DNA from: Nitrosomonas sp.
Lineage (GTDB): Bacteria > Pseudomonadota > Gammaproteobacteria > Burkholderiales > Nitrosomonadaceae
Reading direction: 5' to 3'
DNA: 43,622 bases
Assembly (NCBI GenBank): GCA_028577615.1
Contig: JAJSDU010000023.1
Location: 1 to 43,622 of the forward strand
The translations under genes and the position numbers were made by a program. This document shows, one piece after another, positions 37,035 to 43,622 of the stretch; the stretch's first letter is position 1; every line of letters starts with the position of its first letter. The notes beneath the pieces were generated by a model that saw only the letters and a list, made by a program, of their open reading frames with translations, had not been told where the DNA came from and made no database searches.

Positions 37035-38168
37035 TTATCTGACAATTCCGACATCCGAAAAAACAATCGCAAAAATCGCGTCGATGATGATGACGATCGT
37101 GATGGCGGTGACGACCGATGTCGTTGTGCCTTCACCAAGGCTTTCCGTGTTCGGCTTGATTCTCAGGCCGAAATGACAGGCAATCAGCGCGATGGCCATG
37201 CCGCAGACTACGCCTTTGCCCAGCCCAAGCCATAAATTTCCGATTGGCACCGATTCGGGCAGTGTATGCACAAAATAGTGATAACTGAGACCGAGCTGGA
37301 TTTCAGCCGCGACCATTCCGCCGATCAGGGCGATGGCGCTGGTCCAGAGTACAAGCAACGGCATGGCCAGTCCCAGGCCGATGATTTTGGGAAAAATCAG
37401 GCGCTGGCTATGCGGTATGCCCATCACAGTCAGCGCGTCGAGTTCCTGCGTGACGCGCATGACACCGAGTTGCGCGGTCATCGAGGAACCGGAGCGGCCG
37501 GCGACCAGAATGGCGGCCAGCAGCGGCCCGAGTTCACGGATAATGCTGATGCCGAGAATGTTGACGATAAAAATATCGGCGCCAAACATCTGCAATTGTT
37601 CGGAAGAGAGATAGCTCAATACGACTCCGATCAGAAATCCGACCAGCGCGGTTATTCCCAGAGCCTGCGTGCCGGTGCGGTATAAGTTGGCGGAAATTTC
37701 GCGCCAGGGAATCAGTGCGGGGTGGCGCAGAAAAAACAGACTGTCCAGCGCGAGCTGGCCAACCATCATGATCATGCCGGACAGATTTGCCCAAAACAAC
37801 AGGAATGGCGCACCAATGGCGTGTATCGCCCAGAGCGGGTTTCTTTTTTTGAGCCGGGGCGCTGTTTCAGGGAGGCTTTCGATGCGTTTGAGCATTTTTT
37901 CATGCTCCGGGCGCAGAATTAAAGTGTCTGGTCGTTTTTTACCCCAGACTTTCCATAGCAGGACAATGCCCGCGGTATCCATGCGCTGAATGTCACTCAG
38001 ATCCCAGAGAATCCGGGCATTCCGGGCATGCCGGGAAAGTTCGCCGGACAATTGCCGGAAATTGCTATCCAGCGCGGCCAGCGTCAGATTGCCGGTCAGA
38101 ATGAGACGTTGAACAGTTCCGTCATCGACGAGCTGATACCAGTCGCTCACTGATTTGTGCTTGTTCAT
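37035..38168 (-). CDS. MlaE-family permease with fused N-terminal STAS domain
   Basis: The membrane subunit of the MCE transporter. Residues about 1-105 form a STAS-like domain (LTGNLTLAALDSNFRQL, then RILWDLSDIQRMDTAGIVLLWK), the role played in E. coli by the separate MlaB protein. Residues about 120-375 form the MlaE permease with five or so helices and the conserved GRSGSSMTAQLGVMRVTQELDAL loop. The 377-residue length against about 260 for MlaE reflects the fusion. It is first in the operon. No mlaC homologue is nearby; the auxiliary lipoprotein may take that place. Confidence 0.92.
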   Translation of the reverse strand: MNKHKSVSDWYQLVDDGTVQRLILTGNLTLAALDSNFRQLSGELSRHARNARILWDLSDIQRMDTAGIVLLWKVWGKKRPDTLILRPEHEKMLKRIESLPETAPRLKKRNPLWAIHAIGAPFLLFWANLSGMIMMVGQLALDSLFFLRHPALIPWREISANLYRTGTQALGITALVGFLIGVVLSYLSSEQLQMFGADIFIVNILGISIIRELGPLLAAILVAGRSGSSMTAQLGVMRVTQELDALTVMGIPHSQRLIFPKIIGLGLAMPLLVLWTSAIALIGGMVAAEIQLGLSYHYFVHTLPESVPIGNLWLGLGKGVVCGMAIALIACHFGLRIKPNTESLGEGTTTSVVTAITIVIIIDAIFAIVFSDVGIVR

Positions 38169-38312
38169 CGGGTGGTGCGATCGTTTTCCGGGTTTTGTGT
38201 TGATGAATCGGATGATGAAATAATAGAAAGAACCACTGTCGTGGTTGCGACGCTACAAATGCGTACGCATAGATGCATACTGTATATCAATTGAGCCGGT
38301 GACCACAAATAA

Positions 38313-38523
38313 TTAACAGCTGTCGAAAAATTATCTGCGTTGCCGCTACGGCGTTAAAAACAGGCTCAAAATACTCATTTATCACCTATAAACTCCGTTT
38401 TTTACCTGGCGTAAACGCCTCGCCCTGCGGGTCAACCTTATGGCTGTTCGCTGCGCTTTGCTTGCGTCGCCTGTTTTTGCCTTGTATCGACTGCCTCGAT
38501 CACATTTTTCAACACCCTGTTAA
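38313..38523. mobile_element. MITE-like element with ~20-bp terminal inverted repeats
   Basis: A 211-bp non-coding element between the transporter operon and amiC. The left end, TTAACAGCTGTCGAAAAAT (38313-38331), matches the complement of the right end, ATTTTTCAACACCCTGTTAA (38504-38523), with few differences. A second internal pair, AAAAACAGGC (38356-38365) and GCCTGTTTTT (38469-38478), is perfect. The ends read TTAA, possibly a target duplication. No transposase frame is inside, so it is best seen as a non-autonomous element. The flanks (38169-38312 and 38524-38562) show nothing else. Confidence 0.7.
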
Positions 38524-38562
38524 TGGAATTGTTACAGGAAAGATGGAAAACGCTTGCGGAGA

Positions 38563-40164
38563 TCACCGGGCCGCCATATCAGTGCGGGATAACGCGGGGT
38601 TGGTGGCGAAATAATTCCGGATGCCGGAAAAAATCGCGTTTGCCATTTTGTTCTGGTAAGTCTTGTCGATCAGCTTCTGTTCTTCATGTGGATTGGTGAT
38701 AAATGCGGTTTCGACCAGAATGGAAGGAATGTCGGGTGATTTCAGCACGACAAAACCGGCCTGTTCGACCGTTTTTTTATGCAACTGGTTAATCTGTCCG
38801 ATTTCCTGCAACACCAGCTCCGCCAGCTTGACGCTGTCATTAATCGTGGCGCTCATCGACAAATCGAGGATGATTTCACGCATATCCCCGGATTTGCTCG
38901 CGATATCCACGCCGCCGATCAGATGATTGCCCGATTGATTGGCCTGTTTGGCGAGCCAGCTTGCCGTCGTCGATGTGGCGCCGTGTTCGGACAGCGTGTA
39001 AACCGATGAGCCCCTTGGATGCACCTTTTCACTGCCGTCGGCATGAATGGAAACGAACAGATCGGCTTTATGCTTGCGTGCTATGGCCTGGCGCTGATTA
39101 AGATTCAGATAATAGTCGCCATTGCGGGTCAGGATGGCTCGCATGTTCGGTTCTTTATCAATGATCGATTTAAGTTTTCTGGAAATGGCGAGGGTAATAT
39201 CCTTTTCTTTCGTACCTTTGCCATTTTTGGCGATTGCACCCGGATCATGGCCGCCGTGTCCGGGGTCGATGGCAATGGTGATGATTCTTTGCGCCGCAGG
39301 TGTCTGAGTCCGGGACTGAGATCGAGATTGCGCAGGCTTGCGCAGTTGCGCTGCCGCATAGCTTTCCGGATAATTCCGCGCGATGCTGCCTGGCTCAGCG
39401 CCTGACGGCTGTTGTGATTGCTGTGATGGCTGATGGTTCTGCTGTGTTTGTTGTATCTGCTGCGCCTGTGGAGGTTGTCCTGACTGCTTTTGCTGGCGCG
39501 ATGGTTTCGGCGGCAGGGATGGTTGCGCTGAGGATTTGTGGTTAATCAACGCGGCCACCAGATGGTCGAGTGCATCGGCTTCACCGGCGGTCTTGCGGAC
39601 AGCAGGCGGCGCTTTTTGCTGATGTTTGCGGTTATTTTCAACAATAGCCGCTTTGTCCGGGCGATAAATATCCAGTATCAATTGATAGCCATGACCGTTT
39701 TTCGGATCTATGGTGGATGTGCGCGGCACAACATCGGCTTTGAGATCCAGCACCACGCGAATGACATGCGGCTGAAACTGGCCATAACGGATACGTTCGA
39801 TGTGAGGGTCAGCCGGACTGATTTTTCCGGGCAGTGATTTGATGACGTCATTGAGCGGGATATTGATCAGATCGACAACGACGCGGCCCGGATTATTCAG
39901 CATGCTTAATTCGTGCTGGATCGGCCTGCGGGATTCCAGCGTGATGCGTGTATAGTCTTCGGTCAATCCGACGCGCGCTGCGGAGATGGTTGTACCGGCG
40001 GAGGCCGCTGCGGCAGTGCCGTGAAACGGCAGTATGCATAGCAGGCAAACCAGCAGGATTGTCCAATATGGCATATGGCGTGCGTCAGCAACCACGTGCG
40101 ATGCAATGGCGCTGTTGAGTATTGCGGTTATCTTTCTTTTTGTTTCGGCCATTGCTGTAGACAT
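38563..40164 (-). CDS. amiC: N-acetylmuramoyl-L-alanine amidase with AMIN domain
   Basis: A periplasmic zinc amidase that cuts peptide stems from peptidoglycan, normally at the septum. The 533-residue protein has a hydrophobic export segment unusually far in (about 33-55), an AMIN targeting domain (about 60-165), a Gln/Pro-rich linker (about 215-260), and an Amidase_3 domain (about 295-520). That domain carries the zinc ligands in IDPGHGGHDPG, the KEKD Glu and SIHADG, plus the catalytic Glu in LVETAFITNP. ATG 40164 is supported by AGGAG 5 bases upstream. It overlaps tsaE by 37 bases, the same order as tsaE-amiB in E. coli. Whether AmiB or AmiC is the closer match is uncertain. Confidence 0.93.
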   Translation of the reverse strand: MSTAMAETKRKITAILNSAIASHVVADARHMPYWTILLVCLLCILPFHGTAAAASAGTTISAARVGLTEDYTRITLESRRPIQHELSMLNNPGRVVVDLINIPLNDVIKSLPGKISPADPHIERIRYGQFQPHVIRVVLDLKADVVPRTSTIDPKNGHGYQLILDIYRPDKAAIVENNRKHQQKAPPAVRKTAGEADALDHLVAALINHKSSAQPSLPPKPSRQQKQSGQPPQAQQIQQTQQNHQPSQQSQQPSGAEPGSIARNYPESYAAAQLRKPAQSRSQSRTQTPAAQRIITIAIDPGHGGHDPGAIAKNGKGTKEKDITLAISRKLKSIIDKEPNMRAILTRNGDYYLNLNQRQAIARKHKADLFVSIHADGSEKVHPRGSSVYTLSEHGATSTTASWLAKQANQSGNHLIGGVDIASKSGDMREIILDLSMSATINDSVKLAELVLQEIGQINQLHKKTVEQAGFVVLKSPDIPSILVETAFITNPHEEQKLIDKTYQNKMANAIFSGIRNYFATNPALSRTDMAAR

Positions 40165-40622
40165 TGTTCTCCTGTCCCGGTGTCAGCGAAAATTGTAACG
40201 TTGCGGCCGGATTCAAGAATCTGAAAGTTGATTGTTATATCCGCTTCGGGCAAAAGCCCTGACGCTTTTTCCGGCCATTCAATCAGGCAAATCGAGTGTG
40301 CGTTGAAGTACTCCCGGAAGCCTGCATCTTCCCACTCATAAGGGTCATTGAAACGATAAAAATCAAAGTGATACAAGTATAACCTAGAAAAATTATAGAT
40401 TTCAACTAAATTATAGGTGGGACTTTTGACTGCCTGCCGGTGGCCGAGTCCGTGTAAAATACCGCGCACCAGTGTTGTTTTCCCGGCGCCAAGATTTCCG
40501 TTGAGAAAAACGACCAGTCCGGGCTGTAAAACAGCCGCGATTTTTTTACCCAGAATCAATGTATCTGCTTCATTTTCAAGAAAAAAAGTTAGACAGAAAT
40601 CTGAATGGTGCGTACTGTGCAA
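40128..40622 (-). CDS. tsaE: tRNA threonylcarbamoyladenosine biosynthesis ATPase TsaE
   Basis: The ATPase partner of TsaB-TsaD in making t6A on ANN-reading tRNAs. The 164-residue protein has Walker A GNLGAGKTT at residues 42-50, the SPTYNLVEIY switch and the FDFYRFNDPYEWEDAGFREYF and LIEWPEKA family segments. The frame is open far upstream, but I place the start at TTG 40622: a perfect GGAGG (40630-40634, minus strand) lies 7 bases before it and the length then matches the family. An ATG at 40643 is the alternative. Its 5' end overlaps the divergent queG gene. Confidence 0.93.
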   Translation of the reverse strand: MHSTHHSDFCLTFFLENEADTLILGKKIAAVLQPGLVVFLNGNLGAGKTTLVRGILHGLGHRQAVKSPTYNLVEIYNFSRLYLYHFDFYRFNDPYEWEDAGFREYFNAHSICLIEWPEKASGLLPEADITINFQILESGRNVTIFADTGTGEQCLQQWPKQKER

Positions 40623-41729
40623 GAAAATACCTCCTGTAATCATGATGGCAGCCAGGCGATTGACAGCGCTGACCTGGCTCTGGAAATCAAAGCCTGGGGC
40701 AGGGCGCTCGGGTTTCAGGATATCCGTATCGCCGATGCCTGCGCGGACATGTCGGCAGCGGAATCCGGCATGTTCCAGTGGCTCGATAAAGCATATCACG
40801 GTGAAATGGACTATATGGCCAAACATGGCGTCAAACGTTCCAGGCCGTATGAACTGGTGCCCGGCGCGCAACGTGTTATCTCGGTGCGCATGAATTATTC
40901 TCCGCCGAAAGCGGCGGACAGCTGGCTGGTGATCAACCAGGGCGAGAAAGCATTCATTTCGCGGTATGCCCTCGGGCGCGACTATCACAAGGTGCTGCGC
41001 GCGCGCATGCAGAAACTGGCCGACAAAATCCAGGCCGCTGTCGGCGAGTTTAACTATCGTGTTTTTTCCGACAGCGCGCCGGTGATGGAAGTCGAATGGG
41101 CGCAGAAGGCCGGATTGGGCTGGCGCGGCAAACATACGCTGTTGCTGTCGCGCGAAGCCGGTTCGTATTTCTTTCTCGGCGAAATCTACACCGATCTGCT
41201 ACTGCCGGTCGATGAGCCGGTCGGCACAAAAGGGCGTTTCTGCGGCAGCTGCACCCGCTGTATCGATGTCTGTCCGACACAGGCCATTGTTGCGCCGTTT
41301 GAAGTCGATGCGCGCCGCTGCATTTCCTATCTGACCATCGAACTGAAAAGCAGCATTCCCGAGCCATTGCGACCATTGATCGGCAACCGTATCTACGGCT
41401 GCGACGATTGTCAGCTGGTCTGTCCGTGGAATAAATTCGCGCAGGTCACCGAAGAACCCGATTTTCATGTACGTCATGGCCTGGATGACGTCACGCTGGT
41501 TGAACTGTTCCGCTGGAGCACGGAAGAATTCGAGACCCGGCTCGCGGGCAGCCCGATTCGGCGCATCGGCTATCAACAGTGGCTGCGCAACATCGCTGTC
41601 GGACTGGGCAACGCGCCGTATGCGGAAGAAATCGTGACAGCGCTGCGCGCGCGGCTCGACGATCCGTCCGCAATGGTGCGCGAACATGTGCAATGGGCGC
41701 TTGAACAACAACAATCAAAAAAACCGTGA
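40605..41729 (+). CDS. queG: Epoxyqueuosine reductase QueG
   Basis: The last step of queuosine tRNA modification, a cobalamin- and iron-sulfur-dependent reductase. The 374-residue protein has the N-terminal domain with [16 protein letters not shown] near residues 59-75, two [4Fe-4S] binding sets ([13 protein letters not shown] near 213-225 and [12 protein letters not shown] near 266-277), and a C-terminal HEAT-like tail. ATG 40605 has no strong ribosome site, but no better in-frame ATG exists before residue 50. Its first 18 bases overlap the start of tsaE on the other strand; queG near tsaE-amidase is also seen in E. coli. Confidence 0.94.
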   Translation: MVRTVQENTSCNHDGSQAIDSADLALEIKAWGRALGFQDIRIADACADMSAAESGMFQWLDKAYHGEMDYMAKHGVKRSRPYELVPGAQRVISVRMNYSPPKAADSWLVINQGEKAFISRYALGRDYHKVLRARMQKLADKIQAAVGEFNYRVFSDSAPVMEVEWAQKAGLGWRGKHTLLLSREAGSYFFLGEIYTDLLLPVDEPVGTKGRFCGSCTRCIDVCPTQAIVAPFEVDARRCISYLTIELKSSIPEPLRPLIGNRIYGCDDCQLVCPWNKFAQVTEEPDFHVRHGLDDVTLVELFRWSTEEFETRLAGSPIRRIGYQQWLRNIAVGLGNAPYAEEIVTALRARLDDPSAMVREHVQWALEQQQSKKP

Positions 41730-41742
41730 GGGAATAATCAAC

Positions 41743-42957
41743 ATGAATCAGGAATTAATATTCGGTACGCCGCTGAGTCCGGGGGCAATCAAAGTCATGC
41801 TGCTGGGCAGCGGCGAGCTGGGCAAGGAAGTGATTATCGCGCTGCAGCGGTTTGGCGTGGAAACCATCGCCGTGGATCGCTACGCGAATGCGCCCGGCCA
41901 TCAGGTCGCGCATCGCGCGCATGTCGTCAACATGGCCGACGGTCAGGCGCTGCGTACGCTGATCGAACGGGAAAAACCGCATATCGTCGTACCGGAAATC
42001 GAAGCCATCGCCACCGACATGCTCGTGCAGATCGAACGTGAAGGGCTGGCGACCGTCATCCCGACCGCGCGCGCCGCGCAACTGACGATGAATCGCGAAG
42101 GCATCCGCCGCCTGGCTGCGGAGACATTGCAACTGCCCACCTCGCCGTATGTGTTCGCCGACAGCCTGGATGAACTCAGAAGCGCAATCGATGAACGCAT
42201 CGGCTATCCCTGCATCGTCAAACCCGTCATGTCGTCATCGGGCAAAGGCCAATCCAAAGTGGATTGCGCCGCCGAAGTCGAAGCCGCGTGGCACTACGCC
42301 GCAAGCGGCGGGCGCGTCGATCAGGGGCGGGTGATTGTCGAAGGCTTGATCCAGTTCGACTATGAAACCACGCAACTGACCGTGCGCGCGAAAAACGCGG
42401 ACGGCGGAATCGACACGCATTTCTGCGAACCGATCGGACATGTGCAGGTGCGCGGCGACTATGTTGAAAGCTGGCAGCCGCAGGTCATGTCGCCCGTTGC
42501 GCTGCATCGCGCACGCGATTTTGCCAAACGGATTACCGACGATCTCGGCGGCCTCGGCATTTTCGGCGTGGAGTTGTTCATCAAAGGCGACGATGTCTGG
42601 TTCAGCGAGGTCAGTCCGCGTCCGCACGACACCGGCATGGTGACGCTGTGCAGCCAGATTCAGAGCGAATTCGAGCTGCACGCGCGCGCTATTCTCGGCC
42701 TGCCGGTGGATGTCACCCTGCGCGCACCCGGCGCCAGCGCGGTGATTTACGGCGGCATGGACGCGAAAGGCATAGCCTTCAAAGGCGTGCAGGACGCGCT
42801 GCGCGTGCCGCAAAGCGATATCCGGCTGTTCGGCAAACCTGAAGCGTTCAAACGCCGGCGCATGGGCGTGGCGCTCGCCAACGGCGACAATACCGACGAA
42901 GCCCGCGCGCGTGCTAAACTGGCGGCCGGAAAAATTATCCCTATTAGCAATTCATAA
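41743..42957 (+). CDS. purT: Formate-dependent phosphoribosylglycinamide formyltransferase
   Basis: Makes formyl-GAR in purine synthesis from formate, ATP and GAR, independent of folate. The 404-residue ATP-grasp protein shows the N-terminal [11 protein letters not shown] nucleotide-like turn, [11 protein letters not shown], the ATP-grasp core ([17 protein letters not shown] near residue 165) and metal site [16 protein letters not shown] near 288, with a MGVALANG tail. GAGGG lies 11 bases before ATG 41743; an upstream open stretch inside queG is not family-like. Base composition is GC-rich compared with the window start. A repeat copy follows the stop directly. Confidence 0.96.
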   Translation: MNQELIFGTPLSPGAIKVMLLGSGELGKEVIIALQRFGVETIAVDRYANAPGHQVAHRAHVVNMADGQALRTLIEREKPHIVVPEIEAIATDMLVQIEREGLATVIPTARAAQLTMNREGIRRLAAETLQLPTSPYVFADSLDELRSAIDERIGYPCIVKPVMSSSGKGQSKVDCAAEVEAAWHYAASGGRVDQGRVIVEGLIQFDYETTQLTVRAKNADGGIDTHFCEPIGHVQVRGDYVESWQPQVMSPVALHRARDFAKRITDDLGGLGIFGVELFIKGDDVWFSEVSPRPHDTGMVTLCSQIQSEFELHARAILGLPVDVTLRAPGASAVIYGGMDAKGIAFKGVQDALRVPQSDIRLFGKPEAFKRRRMGVALANGDNTDEARARAKLAAGKIIPISNS

Positions 42958-42958
42958 G

Positions 42959-43038
42959 GGCGTCTCTAAAAATTCAAAGTTTTAAACAGAAAATGAGCAA
43001 CAAAGTGTTGTGACAAAATCTGGATTTTTAGAGATGCT
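42959..43038. repeat. Inverted-repeat element, family A copy 2
   Basis: About 80 bp right after the purT stop. The ends GCGTCTCTAAAAATTC and GGATTTTTAGAGATGC are near-perfect inverted repeats of each other. The interior (GTTTTAAAC, then AAAGTGTTGTGACAAAA) matches copy 1 at 32711-32834. Folded as RNA it would give a long stem, so it may also act as a transcription or stability signal between purT and the next gene. Confidence 0.7.
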
Positions 43039-43075
43039 CATAAACCACCAAAAAACAAACTCACAGGAAAAAAAC

Positions 43076-43622
43076 ATGACAATTGCACACCTCAACGCCG
43101 AATACGGTATCGCGGGAAAAGTTGAATTTATCGAAGGCAACGGCGGACTGACGATGATCCGGGTCAACACGCCCAAAGCCAGCGCGCTGATTTCCACGCA
43201 TGCCGGACAGGTGCTCTCGTACCAGCCGGCGGGCGAGGAAGACATTCTGTTCTTGAGCAGCAAAGCCTATTATCAGGACGGCAAGGCGATCAAAGGCGGC
43301 GCGCCGGTCTGCTGGCCGTGGTTCGGCCCCGATCCGGAAGGCAAAGGCCGTCCCGGACACGGCTTCGTGCGCAACCGCCCGTGGAATGTTATCGGTACGG
43401 AAGTTCTGTTGAACGGCGATATCCGCGTGACGCTCGGCCTGACCGATACCGAGGAAACCCGGGACATCTGGCCGCAGACTTTCAACCTTACGCAGGAAAT
43501 CGTCATCGGCGATTCGCTCAACCTCGTCCTGATCACACGCAACACCGGCGCGGAAACCTTCGGCATCACGCAGGGCTTCCATACCTATTTCAAAGTCGGC
43601 GACATTACGCAGACCCGCGTGC
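43076..43622 (+). CDS. D-hexose-6-phosphate mutarotase (aldose 1-epimerase family), 3' end cut
   Basis: The first 182 codons of a YeaD-like protein; the gene runs off the window. It probably interconverts anomers of glucose 6-phosphate-type sugars. Visible features are a beta-rich N-terminus, GGAPVCWPWFGPDPEGKG (about residues 79-96), which is the family signature with sugar-phosphate contacts, HGFVRNRPW just after, and a His in QGFHTYF near residue 173. AGGA lies about 8 bases before ATG 43076. The coding sequence is GC-rich like purT. It lies 37 bases downstream of the repeat copy. Confidence 0.88.
   Translation, partial: MTIAHLNAEYGIAGKVEFIEGNGGLTMIRVNTPKASALISTHAGQVLSYQPAGEEDILFLSSKAYYQDGKAIKGGAPVCWPWFGPDPEGKGRPGHGFVRNRPWNVIGTEVLLNGDIRVTLGLTDTEETRDIWPQTFNLTQEIVIGDSLNLVLITRNTGAETFGITQGFHTYFKVGDITQTRV

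Noticed and set aside
40623-41135. N-terminal half of the 335-codon frame ending in TsaE
   Set aside because: This upstream part is antisense to queG; the real TsaE start is fixed by GGAGG and the family length.
42235-42813. 192-codon open frame opposite purT
   Set aside because: It is a GC-driven shadow of purT codons.
43061-43582. Minus-strand open frame at the right end
   Set aside because: The plus strand here encodes a clear hexose-phosphate mutarotase that continues past the window.
1-43622. CRISPR arrays, prophage or intact insertion sequences
   Set aside because: No regularly spaced repeats, phage genes or transposase frames were seen; the repeats found are isolated, non-coding elements.

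Overview
The window is a chromosomal segment of a Gram-negative proteobacterium. It most resembles a betaproteobacterium of the Nitrosomonas/Nitrosomonadales type. The reasons are a pst-tpiA-secG-tRNA-Leu-nuoA-N layout, a single-protein squalene synthase next to an HpnA-like epimerase, and an lptM-lysA pair. The assignment is an inference from gene content; no marker such as rRNA is present. No phage, plasmid, CRISPR array or intact insertion sequence was seen.

Region 1 (1-4.4 kb): the tail of an unknown gene with a run of Asp/Glu, a 16-bp hairpin, the phosphate-import genes pstC-pstA-pstB (no pstS or phoU alongside), then tpiA and secG. Region 2 (4.4-19.3 kb): tRNA-Leu(GAG), then a complete 14-gene NADH:quinone oxidoreductase operon (nuoA to nuoN), closed by a 13-bp stem-loop. 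In an ammonia oxidiser this complex would mainly run backwards, using the proton-motive force to make NADH. Region 3 (19.3-23.2 kb): htpG with a sigma-32-like promoter and a clear intrinsic terminator, an alpha/beta hydrolase and a D-2-hydroxyacid dehydrogenase. Region 4 (23.2-29 kb): a large orphan hybrid histidine kinase, a GNAT acetyltransferase, two small unrecognised exported proteins facing away from each other, and dtd.

Region 5 (29-40.6 kb, mostly minus strand) concerns the cell envelope. A squalene synthase-hpnA-bepA run is followed upstream by lptM-lysA. Next come a four-gene MCE lipid transporter (STAS-MlaE fusion, ATPase, MCE protein, auxiliary lipoprotein) and tsaE-amiC. BepA and LptM are both known LptD-maturation factors, so squalene-lipid synthesis, outer-membrane assembly, lipid transport and cell-wall cleavage lie close together. 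Region 6 (40.6-43.6 kb): queG (divergent from and overlapping tsaE), purT and a truncated hexose-6-phosphate mutarotase, in visibly GC-richer DNA.

The least explained material is non-coding. Two diverged copies of one small inverted-repeat element lie at about 32.71-32.83 kb and 42.96-43.04 kb. A separate 211-bp MITE-like element with about 20-bp terminal inverted repeats lies at 38313-38523. A palindromic repeat is centred at 34625. No clearly new multi-gene system could be demonstrated; the best candidates are the squalene/BepA/LptM/MCE envelope neighbourhood and the two small exported proteins.
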